Shown here piece after piece: positions 36,574 to 45,205 of a stretch of 64,000 nucleotides of DNA (positions within the stretch are counted from its first letter, which is position 1; every line of letters starts with the position of its first letter). Under the pieces are notes generated by a model, which worked only from the letters and a program-made list of their open reading frames with translations, was not told where the DNA came from and did no database searches. Origin of the DNA: CALBJU01 sp965247125 (GTDB taxonomy: Bacteria > Bacteroidota > Rhodothermia > Rhodothermales > UBA10348). Position numbers and translations under genes: made by a program. The stretch is taken from NCBI GenBank assembly GCA_965247125.1, contig CBDFGO010000001.1, positions 372,001-436,000 on the forward strand. The letters run 5' to 3'.

Positions 36574-37170
36574 TTGCGAATCGTAGTCGTCTTTCTGTCG
36601 ATCTGTTTTTTACGCACCGCGCCCGCAGCTGGACAGGAAAACCATATCGAGGTTTTTTCGCGGATGGCTGCGCAGTGCCTCCTGGAGGCCGTCGATGAAT
36701 CGTCCAACTTCCGAGTGCAATCCGATGGACAGGCAACTTTTCTCTCTACCGAACTGGTCGACAGATGGTCAGCCATGGGCAAGAAGGTGTACCGATCGCC
36801 AAGTCCGGATTCCAACGCCCCTACCAATCTACCTCTGCTCTCCTATACGGTCGACAAGGCAGAACTCTCCTATCGGAGACTTAGCCGCAAGTCCCTGCAG
36901 CGCACCACAATATTGGGAATTACATATTGGCTCACTGCGACCGATGGGCAGGTGCTCAAGACCGATTCTTGCTTGACACAGGAAGATGACGAACTTTCGC
37001 GCACGGATGCCGGGCGGTTTGCGGATCATCGTTTCCCCGAAACCAGCCCCACTCTTCCAGCCGCCTCTCGCTGGCGCAAAGTCGTCGAGCCCATCGTCCT
37101 CGTTGGGGCTTCAGCTGTCGGGACCTATCTGTTCTTCAATCTTCGAAGCCGTCGCGCTGGCAGCGGTTGA
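36574..37170 (+). CDS. Small secreted, C-terminally anchored protein of unknown function
   Basis: 198 residues from a TTG at 36574. A signal peptide (RIVVVFLSICFLRTAPAAG, cut near QEN) is followed by a domain with one conserved-looking Cys (MAAQCLLEAVDE) and the segment LPLLSYTVDKAELSYRRLSR, and a single C-terminal membrane segment (VEPIVLVGASAVGTYLFFNL, about 170-190) ending in RSRRAGSG. Its stop (TGA 37168-37170) overlaps the TTG start of the next lipoprotein gene, so the two are translationally coupled. No family was recognised. Confidence 0.72.
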   Translation: MRIVVVFLSICFLRTAPAAGQENHIEVFSRMAAQCLLEAVDESSNFRVQSDGQATFLSTELVDRWSAMGKKVYRSPSPDSNAPTNLPLLSYTVDKAELSYRRLSRKSLQRTTILGITYWLTATDGQVLKTDSCLTQEDDELSRTDAGRFADHRFPETSPTLPAASRWRKVVEPIVLVGASAVGTYLFFNLRSRRAGSG

Positions 37171-38870
37171 AAAAAATCTGCTTCATAGCCTTGCTGGTAT
37201 CTCTGCCTCTGGCTTGCGCAGTTCCGGTTCCGCCCGGGGGTGGACCGCCAGACTCAACTCCCCCATCTATCGTTCAAACCATTCCATCCGACGGTGAGAC
37301 CAACTTTTCAGGGAGTACCGTCGAATTTGAATTCGACGAGACGATAGACGTTCGAACGTTTGGAAGAGCATTGTCGATCACTCCGGATCTCGTTGGACCA
37401 CCGCGAATCAGTGGATCCGGGAAGAAAATAAAAGTTAGACTTCCGGGCGAGCTTCGTGACTCGACGACCTACATCCTTACTCTGGACGTATCGCTGCGCG
37501 ACCTCCACAACATTTCACTTGATTCTCCAATCAGTATCGCATTTTCGACCGGAAATGAAATTGACAGCGGAAGAATGAGTGGACGCCTCGTGCACGCATC
37601 CAGCGGACAGGCCGCCGGTGGCGTCGACGTCTTCGCGTTCTCAGATAATGATTCGTTGACCCTGAGGTTACCGCCCCTCTATCGAACCCAGACCGCCTCA
37701 AATGGGAGCTTCCGCTTCAATTACGTCTCAACCGGAGAGTATTTCATCGTCGCGGTGAGCGATGCGAATCGAAATCGACTGGTGGATGAAGGGGAGAAGC
37801 GCGGAATACCGCCACTTCATCGCATTCCTGCAGACAGTATGGGAATTGTGCCCTCAAGACCCTGGATACTCGCTGTCCATGATCGAATTCCACCGACTAT
37901 TGAACGAGTTCGCGCCGTTTCTTCCAGAGATCTTGAACTGCGCTTTTCAGAACCTCTCGCTACAGACGTCAATCACCCGTCAGTATTTGGATTCGCCGGA
38001 AGCCATCAGTTGACATTGGAGGATTCTCTGGGAAACTCTGTGGGAGAAGTGGCCGAACTTTTTTTCACCGAAAGTCGATCCCGAATTCTGTTTGCCCGTG
38101 TGGACAGCCTCCCACAGGGGTCATACTCACTCAAGGGGTCCGTACTCGTGAGCGACTCACTGGGTAATAACATGCAAGAGGGTGTGTGGCCCTTTTCGGT
38201 TAGTTCCCCAATCTCGACGTCCGCGGCGCCGGCATTTCTGAACTGGACGCCCGATTCGCTGGTCGTCCTACCCAATCAGGCGCGCCGCGTCTGGAATCCC
38301 GAACGATTCGGTATTCGCCTGTCAGCACCCGCAGCTCGACTGCTGGTGAGCATTACCGACACGACCGGAGCCACCGTCGATCTTTCAGTCAACCGGCTGG
38401 ATCCGACTTATTTTGAAATCGGACAAGAACAACGTTCTACCCGAGATGCTCCGTTTCTGGTCGAAATTGAAGGCCTTCAACCCGATACCACGATAAGTGG
38501 GCTGTTCCAGTTTGTAAGTTCGCGGCTCAGTGGCGCTCTGGTACTTGAGACAAAAAATGCCTCCGGATCTGTCGTCGTTGAAGTTTTTCGCCGAGACCGG
38601 GATACGCTTCCCGTAATGACAATTTCCTCGCGGGATCCATCGATCACCCTCGCTGGCCTTCCCGGCGGATTTCGAGCCAGGATGAGGGCGTATGTCGATC
38701 TTGATGGTAATGGACGGTGGAACGCCGGATCACTTCGCCCCTTTCAACCGTCAGAACCATTAGGCTGGGTCGTCGCCGACGAACCGGTCCGAGCAAGATG
38801 GGACACGGTTCTTCCAGACACGCTCGATCTGGGTACACTTCCAGTGGAATCGGCCGCAGAAAAAAAGTGA
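37167..38870 (+). CDS. Lipoprotein with Big_5 Ig-like domain
   Basis: 567 residues from TTG 37167 (AAA AAA follows). A lipoprotein signal is visible: KKICFIALLVSLPLAC with the lipobox LPLAC. The N-terminal domain is a Big_5/SbsA-like Ig fold (TPPSIVQTIPSDGETNFSGS, FEFDETIDVRTFGRALSI). A carboxypeptidase-regulatory-like beta-sandwich follows (GRLVHASSGQAAGGVDVFAF, DANRNRLVDEGEK), then a second Ig-like part (PTIERVRAVSSRDLELRFSE) and a C-terminal repeat (MRAYVDLDGNGRWNAGSL). Bacteroidota have a family of such lipoproteins of unknown role. It is coupled to the upstream gene and followed by the hydrate-repair enzyme gene 1 bp later. Confidence 0.82.
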   Translation: MKKICFIALLVSLPLACAVPVPPGGGPPDSTPPSIVQTIPSDGETNFSGSTVEFEFDETIDVRTFGRALSITPDLVGPPRISGSGKKIKVRLPGELRDSTTYILTLDVSLRDLHNISLDSPISIAFSTGNEIDSGRMSGRLVHASSGQAAGGVDVFAFSDNDSLTLRLPPLYRTQTASNGSFRFNYVSTGEYFIVAVSDANRNRLVDEGEKRGIPPLHRIPADSMGIVPSRPWILAVHDRIPPTIERVRAVSSRDLELRFSEPLATDVNHPSVFGFAGSHQLTLEDSLGNSVGEVAELFFTESRSRILFARVDSLPQGSYSLKGSVLVSDSLGNNMQEGVWPFSVSSPISTSAAPAFLNWTPDSLVVLPNQARRVWNPERFGIRLSAPAARLLVSITDTTGATVDLSVNRLDPTYFEIGQEQRSTRDAPFLVEIEGLQPDTTISGLFQFVSSRLSGALVLETKNASGSVVVEVFRRDRDTLPVMTISSRDPSITLAGLPGGFRARMRAYVDLDGNGRWNAGSLRPFQPSEPLGWVVADEPVRARWDTVLPDTLDLGTLPVESAAEKK

Positions 38871-38871
38871 G

Positions 38872-40467
38872 ATGGCTATGAGTAACGCCCGATTTCAGGT
38901 GGAGGATCTCCCTCCAATTCTGACGGTTGCGGCGATGCGCGAGGCCGATGAACACACGATCAACTCGGTCGGTATAGCCGGCTCAACGCTCATGGAGTCG
39001 GCCGGGCGAGAGGTCGTCCGAGTAGCAAAAGAGCTTGCTCCAGGCGGACAAGAGGCGCATGTGGTATGTCTGTGTGGCAAGGGAAATAACGGTGGAGACG
39101 GCTTCGTGATCGCGCGATACATGGCCCTGACGGGAGGGAAGGTTTCGGTTGTTGTGATGTCCCCACGTTCAGCTTTCAAAGGGGATGCCCTCCTGAATCT
39201 TCAAATCCTGGAACGCCTTTCAGAACAGAAACTCGCGCCTTTCCTCAATATCGAATTCTTCCCGGACAAACCTCGGTTTCCAGAAGATCCAGATCTGATT
39301 ATTGACGCCTTGCTGGGAACCGGATTGTCATCGGAGGTCCTCCCGCCGTTGGCGAGTACAATAGAATGGGCCAATGAGCAAAACGCGCAAATCCTCTCGG
39401 TAGATATTCCGTCGGGCCTGAGTTCCGATTCAGGAGCCATACTTGGAACAAGCATCAAGGCCGACGCCACTGTCACCCTTGGTTCCTTGAAAGCCGGACT
39501 CGTTCTGGGGAGCGGGCCTGATGTTTGTGGTGAGGTAAGCGTCGCCGACATTGGAATCCCCGGCCCCGTGCTCTCCTCGAGGGCGCTCGTTCCGGGCTGT
39601 GCCTTCCTCTCCGAGGACGACTATGTGAGACCCCGATTGTCTCCCAGGCGCCGTTCGGGGCACAAATACAGCAATGGACTATCCATAGTAGCTGGCGGAT
39701 CGTCATCCTTTCCAGGTGCAGTTACGCTCGCCGCGCGAGGCGCGGCTCGCGCGGGGAGTGGCTACGTGATCTGCCTGGCACCCGGGTCCATCCGGAATCT
39801 GCTGCTCAAAAAGCTCGACGAGATTCCGGTTGAAGGATGGGAAGAGAACGCAAGTCAAAGCAATGTTGCCAAGCTGATTGCACGCCTGGAAAATCGCTGG
39901 ACGAAAGCACAGGCCCTGCTCGTCGGTCCAGGTCTCGGAAGAGACCCAGCGGCTTCGACTGTAACGCGGGAATTGCTCCAACATTTTGACGGGCCAGCTG
40001 TAATCGATGCCGACGCACTCTTTGCACTTCAGGACAAACGTGATTGGGTCTCAAAGAGGGCTGATGGAAACTGGATATTCACCCCACATGAAGGCGAATT
40101 CAAGCGGCTCGCTGGAGAAAATATGGCTGCCGTCAATCGGATTGATATGACGCAACGATTCGCGCGTGAATGGAATGTGGTCGTGCTACTGAAGGGAATG
40201 CCGTCGATAACGGCGGCCCCAGATGGAAAAACGGTGGTAAATTCCACAGGAAATCCGTCCGTTTCTACCGCCGGATCGGGAGACATTCTCGCCGGAATCG
40301 TGACCGGGCTGCTTGCTCAAGGGCTCTCCGCGTTCGAAGCCGCGGTGTGCGGTGTTCACGTTGCAGGAACCGCAGCCGATCAATTTGTTGAAGAGCACGC
40401 TTCACAATCCCTGGTCGCGTCTGACATTCTCGACGCGCTTCCCAGCGCACTACTGCGCTTCTCCTGA
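38872..40467 (+). CDS. nnr: Bifunctional NAD(P)H-hydrate epimerase / ADP-dependent dehydratase
   Basis: 531 residues from ATG 38872. It repairs hydrated NADH and NADPH: an N-terminal epimerase domain (about 1-230; MREADEHTINSVGIAGSTLM, VVCLCGKGNNGGDGFVIARY, VDIPSGLSSDSG) and a C-terminal dehydratase domain (about 240-528; SGHKYSNGLSIVAGGSSSFP, GLGRDPAAST, PAVIDADALFAL, GNPSVSTAGSGDILAGIVTG, GVHVAGTAAD). The order and length match the E. coli YjeF-type fusion. A housekeeping gene within an envelope-gene run on the plus strand. Confidence 0.95.
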   Translation: MAMSNARFQVEDLPPILTVAAMREADEHTINSVGIAGSTLMESAGREVVRVAKELAPGGQEAHVVCLCGKGNNGGDGFVIARYMALTGGKVSVVVMSPRSAFKGDALLNLQILERLSEQKLAPFLNIEFFPDKPRFPEDPDLIIDALLGTGLSSEVLPPLASTIEWANEQNAQILSVDIPSGLSSDSGAILGTSIKADATVTLGSLKAGLVLGSGPDVCGEVSVADIGIPGPVLSSRALVPGCAFLSEDDYVRPRLSPRRRSGHKYSNGLSIVAGGSSSFPGAVTLAARGAARAGSGYVICLAPGSIRNLLLKKLDEIPVEGWEENASQSNVAKLIARLENRWTKAQALLVGPGLGRDPAASTVTRELLQHFDGPAVIDADALFALQDKRDWVSKRADGNWIFTPHEGEFKRLAGENMAAVNRIDMTQRFAREWNVVVLLKGMPSITAAPDGKTVVNSTGNPSVSTAGSGDILAGIVTGLLAQGLSAFEAAVCGVHVAGTAADQFVEEHASQSLVASDILDALPSALLRFS

Positions 40468-40474
40468 TCCCCGT

Positions 40475-40846
40475 ATGTCTTCACTTTTTCGCCCCATCGT
40501 TCTCGCCAGTGGCTGGACGGTCCTGATCGTAGCCAGTTTGTCTATTCCGGCAAGCAATCTTCCAAGCTCGTCGTTGCTTGAATTCGATAAACTCATTCAT
40601 TTCACTCTGTTTTTTGTGCTGACCGGATTGTGGCTGGCCGCCAGGTCGGAAGCACGGATTGACAGAGGACTTGTCATTTTGGGTCTGATTCTGCTCTTTG
40701 CGATTGGGTCAGAATATTATCAGGAACTGATGCCGATTGGTCGCACGGCAGAACTGAGGGATGTATTGGCTGATTCCGTTGGTGCCCTACTTGGCTTTAT
40801 GACATGGATTGTCGCACGACCTGTTATCCATTGCTCTCTAAAATGA
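40475..40846 (+). CDS. VanZ-family membrane protein
   Basis: About 123 residues from ATG 40475, 7 bp after the previous stop (a longer open frame to 40313 lies inside the upstream gene and is rejected). Four membrane segments are likely (VLASGWTVLIVASLSIPA, KLIHFTLFFVLTGLWLAA, GLVILGLILLFAIGSEYYQ, DVLADSVGALLGFMTWIVA). The KLIHF and SEYYQELMPIGRTAELRDVLAD segments are typical VanZ-like signatures. The family is named after a teicoplanin-resistance accessory but its members are usually of unknown function. Confidence 0.88.
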   Translation: MSSLFRPIVLASGWTVLIVASLSIPASNLPSSSLLEFDKLIHFTLFFVLTGLWLAARSEARIDRGLVILGLILLFAIGSEYYQELMPIGRTAELRDVLADSVGALLGFMTWIVARPVIHCSLK

Positions 40847-41094
40847 CGGCGCGCTCGCTATTTCAGCGACATGCCGCCCTGCGATCATCTCAGGCCATCA
40901 ACTTGGCCATCGACTTGGCCAGCAACTTCGAACGAGTATTCAGGTCTTTGATGTGCATCCCAGAACTATTTTTGAGAACGAACGGCTTTTGAGAGGGAGG
41001 GCAAGCGTTTTCACTTCCGTTTTGGGATCACTTGACGTATTATTCTCAACTCGACCGATTTCCGCATCCCAGCGGTCACAAGTAGCGAAATATT

Positions 41095-41748
41095 ATGGCT
41101 CTGAAAAAAACAGACAAGGCCGATATCAAGAGACGGTATCCCCTTTACATCGAAATCGGAATGGTTCTTACGTTGACCGTTTTGATCGTGGCGTTTCGTC
41201 TCGACATGAGGGTCGACGATACATTCGAAGTCACGCTCCAGGAACAGGAAGTCGTCCAGATGGAGGATATTCAGCAGACCGAGCAGATTGAGAAGCCGCC
41301 ACCACCACCGCGCCCACCGGTTCCAGTCGAAGTTCCAAATGACGAAATCCTCGAAGACGATGATCTCGATCTGGATATGTCACTGGATATCGATGACATC
41401 GTGGATCTTCCGCCGCCACCTCCACCTGCTCAGAGAGAAGAAGAGCCCGAAATCTTTGTGATTGTAGAGCAGTCACCGGAGCTGATCGGTGGATTATCTG
41501 GTCTTCAGAAAAAGATCCGGTATCCGGAGATTGCCAAGAAAGCAGGCGTCGAAGGCCGCGTATATATTCAGTTCATCGTTGATGAGCAGGGCAACGTGTA
41601 CGATCCAATCGTGACACGTGGAATCGGGGCAGGATGCGATGAAGAAGCCATCCGCGCAATTCTGACTGCCAAGTTCAAACCCGGCAAACAACGAGGCAAA
41701 GCGGTCAAGGTGAAAATGTATCTGCCGATTACCTTCAAGCTCAGATAG
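41095..41748 (+). CDS. tonB: TonB-family energy transducer
   Basis: 217 residues from ATG 41095. A single N-terminal membrane anchor (YIEIGMVLTLTVLIVAFRLD) is followed by a proline- and acid-rich periplasmic spacer (EKPPPPPRPPVPVEVP; DLPPPPPPAQREEEP) and a TonB C-terminal domain (IRYPEIAKKAGVEGRVYIQF, FIVDEQGNVYDPIVTRGIG, LTAKFKPGKQRGKAVKVKM). It would transmit proton-motive force to TonB-dependent outer-membrane transporters, none of which are in the window. A strong terminator follows. The 248-bp gap before it (40847-41094) shows no gene. Confidence 0.92.
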   Translation: MALKKTDKADIKRRYPLYIEIGMVLTLTVLIVAFRLDMRVDDTFEVTLQEQEVVQMEDIQQTEQIEKPPPPPRPPVPVEVPNDEILEDDDLDLDMSLDIDDIVDLPPPPPPAQREEEPEIFVIVEQSPELIGGLSGLQKKIRYPEIAKKAGVEGRVYIQFIVDEQGNVYDPIVTRGIGAGCDEEAIRAILTAKFKPGKQRGKAVKVKMYLPITFKLR

Positions 41749-41780
41749 TCAGCAATATTGAACCTGCAGGTTCTTGAAAA

Positions 41781-41812
41781 GGGCGACGCGCGGTGCGCGT
41801 CGCCCTTTTTTT
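41781..41812 (+). terminator. Rho-independent terminator after tonB
   Basis: An 11-bp perfect GC-rich stem (GGGCGACGCGC / GCGCGTCGCCC) with a 3-nt GGT loop is followed by seven T residues (41806-41812), 33 bp after the tonB stop. An A-run (AAAA) precedes it, so it also has weak potential in the reverse direction. Confidence 0.93.
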
Positions 41813-41966
41813 ATCTATCCCGTTTTCACGAAAAGAACGTCCTTGCATCCAAGACTCCTGAGACTCGATCAAAGGTCTCCCTGATAAGCAAAAACCGTTG
41901 TTTTTATCGTTAGTAGAAGCGGATACCTACCTGTTTTCAGGGTGATAACGAACCGGCACCATCAGC

Positions 41967-42197
41967 GTGGAATCAAAACACAAAGAAGAACATCTCGACT
42001 CCATTGTCGATCAGCTACTGAGAGACAAGGACTACCTCCTTTCTCAGGAGATCAAACACAAGGCAGATGAGATCAACCAGCTTCTCGTTCAGGCCCAGCG
42101 ACAAAAGCTGAAGGTCGAGCTGACCACGTCCGAGCTCGAGCCCCGACCTGGATTAACGGTGTCCTGGCTCGACATTAAAGTCTTCAAAGAAATCTAG
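41967..42197 (+). CDS. Small hypothetical protein, 76 residues
   Basis: A GTG at 41967 opens a 76-codon frame rich in Lys, Glu, Asp and Gln (EHLDSIVDQLLRDKDYLLSQ, EINQLLVQAQRQKLKVELTT) that is predicted mostly helical, with a short beta-like end (RPGLTVSWLDIKVFKEI). It has no signal peptide or membrane segment. Support is modest: it is a clean frame in a gap between a terminator and a tandem repeat, with amino-acid composition typical of a real soluble protein. No family was recognised. Confidence 0.55.
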   Translation: MESKHKEEHLDSIVDQLLRDKDYLLSQEIKHKADEINQLLVQAQRQKLKVELTTSELEPRPGLTVSWLDIKVFKEI

Positions 42198-42248
42198 CTC
42201 CGTCCAGCTCCAGGCTCCGTCCAGCTCCAGGCTCCGTCCAGCTCCAGG
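42198..42248. repeat. Three perfect 17-bp tandem repeats
   Basis: The unit CTCCGTCCAGCTCCAGG occurs three times without mismatch directly after the stop codon of the 76-residue gene and 8 bp before the stop of the minus-strand amidohydrolase gene. The unit includes CAGCTCCAG and has no good hairpin. It is noncoding. Confidence 0.93.
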
Positions 42249-42256
42249 CCGAGGCC

Positions 42257-43522
42257 CTAGTTTGACGATTCGTTTCGAACGACAACTCCGCCCTTCATGA
42301 CGAATCTGACGTCGTAGGCGGCCATGATGTTTTCGGTCGGGTCATCTGAGACAGCAACCAAGTCAGCCAGCAATCCCTTCGCAATGCGCCCCCGGTCGGC
42401 CAGGTGAAAGGTATCGGAGTTCAGCGAAGTCACGGCCCGCATTACGTCCAACGGGGTCATCCCATATTCCACCATCAGTTCCATTTCCCAGGCATTGTTT
42501 CCGTGGTAGTACACGCCGACATCTCCACCCATCCCGATGAGAACACCCTCTTCAAGCGCCATTCGGAACACCCGTTTCTTGATGGTAATTCGTGCTGGCT
42601 CGGGATCGATCCCTTTCCTCCATCCCGAATATCCCTGAATGGCCTCTACCGCTGCCAGAGTCGGATACCACACGACACCCCTCTCGGCCATCATCCGATA
42701 GATCTCCCTCGTTCCCCCATCTCCATGCTCGATCGTCTCGACGCCGGCCAGAATTGCCCGACGCATACCTTCTTCTGTGGCGGCATGAGCCACCAAGGGC
42801 CGGCCGGTGCTTGCGGCCGTCTGCTGCATAAGGGTCAATTCCTCACGAGAGAAACTGGGCATGGCCTCTCCGTTCGGGCCCCAGCGATAGTCGGCGTAAA
42901 CCTTGATGAAATCCGCTCCCTTTCCCATCTGTTCGCGCGTGACTCGTATTAGATCATCGACGCCGTCGGCGGTCTGGGCTCCAAGTGGTGGCTCGAAATC
43001 GGGATGGAATCCTTTCGGACCGTAGCTCCCGGTCGCTACGATCGCTCGGCCAGCCACCAGCATTCGTGGACCCGGTATGACGCCTTTTCGGATTGCCTTC
43101 TTTATCCCAACATCGGCGTAATCCGCACCCTCGGAGCCAAGATCCCTCACCGTGGTAAATCCTGCTTGGAGTGTCGCGCGGGCGGCCACGCCCGCGCGAA
43201 GAACGCGCTCTGCGCGAGATTCTTTCAGGACCTGGTCGTTCCACGAAGTCTCGCTGTACGGATGCAGTAACAGATGGGAATGGCCTTCAATGAAGCCAGG
43301 TGAGAGTGTCATGCCCCTCAGATGTATCACCTCAGTTCGTGCCGGAATGGGAAGGTCCGATTCTATGCCAACGGCGATTATCAGGTCTCCCTCCACCACC
43401 ACGACCCAGCCCTCGTGCACGTCTTCACCGTCGAATACACGGTCGGGCCTCAGGAGAAAGGATTGAGCACAGACGGGAACGACGGCTAGTGCCAGAATCA
43501 AACCGGATAAGATCCGAGACAT
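42257..43522 (-). CDS. Secreted amidohydrolase-family protein
   Basis: About 421 residues from ATG 43522 (ATG 43549 is less suited), with a signal peptide (SRILSGLILALAVVPVC, cut after AQ). The metal-dependent amidohydrolase fold is clear: SPGFIEGHSHLLLHP (the HxH pair), KGADFIKVYADYRW (the metal-bridging Lys), VAHAATEEGMRRAI, ETIEHGDGGT and GMGGDVGVYYH, and the C-terminal AKGLLADLVAVSDDPTENI. Related proteins act as prolidases, imidazolonepropionase-like hydrolases or unknown cyclic amidases. Export suggests use on an external or periplasmic peptide or cyclic amide. The substrate is not known. Confidence 0.88.
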   Translation of the reverse strand: MSRILSGLILALAVVPVCAQSFLLRPDRVFDGEDVHEGWVVVVEGDLIIAVGIESDLPIPARTEVIHLRGMTLSPGFIEGHSHLLLHPYSETSWNDQVLKESRAERVLRAGVAARATLQAGFTTVRDLGSEGADYADVGIKKAIRKGVIPGPRMLVAGRAIVATGSYGPKGFHPDFEPPLGAQTADGVDDLIRVTREQMGKGADFIKVYADYRWGPNGEAMPSFSREELTLMQQTAASTGRPLVAHAATEEGMRRAILAGVETIEHGDGGTREIYRMMAERGVVWYPTLAAVEAIQGYSGWRKGIDPEPARITIKKRVFRMALEEGVLIGMGGDVGVYYHGNNAWEMELMVEYGMTPLDVMRAVTSLNSDTFHLADRGRIAKGLLADLVAVSDDPTENIMAAYDVRFVMKGGVVVRNESSN

Positions 43523-43573
43523 GAAGCACCTCAACTGTTTGATGTACATGCGATAATCATTTTCTGGGAGGCT

Positions 43574-43858
43574 TTAGAGCGAAATCACACCGTCCACTGC
43601 CCCTGCTGCTCGATAAATCTTGATAACCTCATCACTGTCATGGACCATGATTTTCGACGTGATACTCAGATAATTTCCTCGAGTAGAGGCTTTTACGTCT
43701 ATCTCCTGTCCCTCAAAAACCTTCTTCAACTCCGTCAGTCCTGCCTTGGGTACGATAAATTTGAACAGGTACTTCGAGGGCCATTCGTTGTCGCTGTCGA
43801 GGAGCTGACGGAAATTATCCCACCACTCTGTTGCGTCGGATGGCTGCAATGGATTCAT
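43574..43858 (-). CDS. DUF493 (YbeD-like) family protein
   Basis: About 94 residues from ATG 43858 (a GTG two codons upstream is possible). The compact ferredoxin-like fold of DUF493 is recognisable in SKYLFKFIVPKAGLTELKKV, VKASTRGNYLSITSKIMVHD and SDEVIKIYRAAGAVDGVISL. The family has an ACT-like alpha/beta fold and no firm function. The gene lies 51 bp upstream of the amidohydrolase. Confidence 0.87.
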   Translation of the reverse strand: MNPLQPSDATEWWDNFRQLLDSDNEWPSKYLFKFIVPKAGLTELKKVFEGQEIDVKASTRGNYLSITSKIMVHDSDEVIKIYRAAGAVDGVISL

Positions 43859-44062
43859 GGGCACTACGTCGTGGGAATTAACGAGAAAACACTAACGGGT
43901 TGACATAAAAGCGCTAGTTCGTAACCCGGTTCCATCGCATTCGTATCAGGCAATGTAGCCCATTCTCGAGTGGGTAGCCTATTCCTGATCGCGCATCAAA
44001 CTTATGCGTTGCCGCCGTATTATTCGTGGACGATCGCCCTTCAACACCGAATTCAAACATTA

Positions 44063-45205
44063 ATGTCGCTTCTTCCCGATTGGGCTCCCAACATCCATCC
44101 ACTGCTGGTACACTTTCCCATCGCGTTGCTGGTCGCCGCGGCTTTTGTTGACAGTGTGGGAATGGTGCTCAAGAAGCAGGAAGTCTGGCGTCTCGGGGCA
44201 ATGGGCCTCTACTTGGGCGGTGCTCTCGGAACGTTTGCGGCCTGGATCGCCGGAAAACAAGCTGCTGATTCAGTATTTCTCCCGACCGATGCCAATGCCC
44301 TGCTGACGGAGCATTCAGACCTTGGTCACTATCTGTTTTATTTTTTCACTGCATACGCCGTGATCAGGGTAACGATGTACGCGCTGAAGCTGGATACCAG
44401 AACCCTGTTCCGGACCCTCGGATACCTGACAGGCCTGGGGGGGATTGTTCTGTTGTGGGTTACTGCGGATCACGGAGCCCAACTCGTGTATGTGTACGGC
44501 GTTGGTGTAAAGGCGGTGCCACAAGAAATGGTGATGGTCCCGGCCCCGAATTCGGATGGATCTTCCTCTCCCAGTTCCAATGAAGACGGTGGCTGGACGT
44601 TCAAGCCCACTCGTGCCTCTTCCTGGCTGGCTTCCATGACAACGTACGGCGCCGTTGAGGATCTTCAGACCTCGATAAGAGATGGCGGCGAACGGGGAGA
44701 TGTGCTGGCCCTTTCCACAAGTGCTCGACCTGTGATGTTTACGTTCGATCAGCCCATGAGAACCGTTCAGATCGATCTTGCCATGAATCTGGACGATTTT
44801 GAGGGCACGGTGATGATCGTTCACCACGTGATCGATGAAAACAACTACCACTTTACCTCAGCCTCGAACGGGGAAATGAAGCAGGGACGCAGCGAAAATG
44901 GCGACATTTACCTAATGGACAATAAGCCCTACAGCCCTTCAGGATGGCATTCGTATCGAGTCGTTTCAGACCAGACACATTTTCGCGCCTATGCTGATCA
45001 GGCTCTGACGGTCCACGGGCATGGCGACGATCCTGGCTCGGGTTGGGTCGGCATCAGGCTCAATGGGTCAGGCACGGTGCTGCTGGACTATATGCAAACG
45101 GTATCTCTGCGGGGAGAAGGCAAGATGGAAATGGCCGAACACGCAGAGGGCGAGATGGAAATGGATGATCCCAACGACGGAGAGGACGCCGATCACGAAC
45201 ACTAG
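44063..45205 (+). CDS. DUF2231 membrane protein with C-terminal beta domain and Met/His/acid tail
   Basis: About 380 residues from ATG 44063. The N-terminal 150 residues hold a DUF2231-like four-helix membrane domain (NIHPLLVHFPIALLVAAAFV, GALGTFAAWIAGKQAADSVF, LGHYLFYFFTAYAVIRVTMY, LTGLGGIVLLWVTADHGAQL). HxxxVHFPIAL and the conserved His pairs resemble c-type-cytochrome-associated redox membrane domains. The second half is a concanavalin-like beta fold (MIVHHVIDENNYHFTS, SPSGWHSYRVVSDQTHFRAY). The last 30 residues are unusually rich in Met, Glu, Asp and His (KMEMAEHAEGEMEMDD, DADHEH), suggesting metal binding. It is convergent with the MFS gene and shares a CTAG stop overlap. Confidence 0.82.
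   Translation: MSLLPDWAPNIHPLLVHFPIALLVAAAFVDSVGMVLKKQEVWRLGAMGLYLGGALGTFAAWIAGKQAADSVFLPTDANALLTEHSDLGHYLFYFFTAYAVIRVTMYALKLDTRTLFRTLGYLTGLGGIVLLWVTADHGAQLVYVYGVGVKAVPQEMVMVPAPNSDGSSSPSSNEDGGWTFKPTRASSWLASMTTYGAVEDLQTSIRDGGERGDVLALSTSARPVMFTFDQPMRTVQIDLAMNLDDFEGTVMIVHHVIDENNYHFTSASNGEMKQGRSENGDIYLMDNKPYSPSGWHSYRVVSDQTHFRAYADQALTVHGHGDDPGSGWVGIRLNGSGTVLLDYMQTVSLRGEGKMEMAEHAEGEMEMDDPNDGEDADHEH

Noticed and set aside
40313..40474. Extended N-terminus of the VanZ protein
   Set aside because: It overlaps the end of the hydrate-repair gene; ATG 40475 follows its stop by 7 bp and starts before the first membrane helix.
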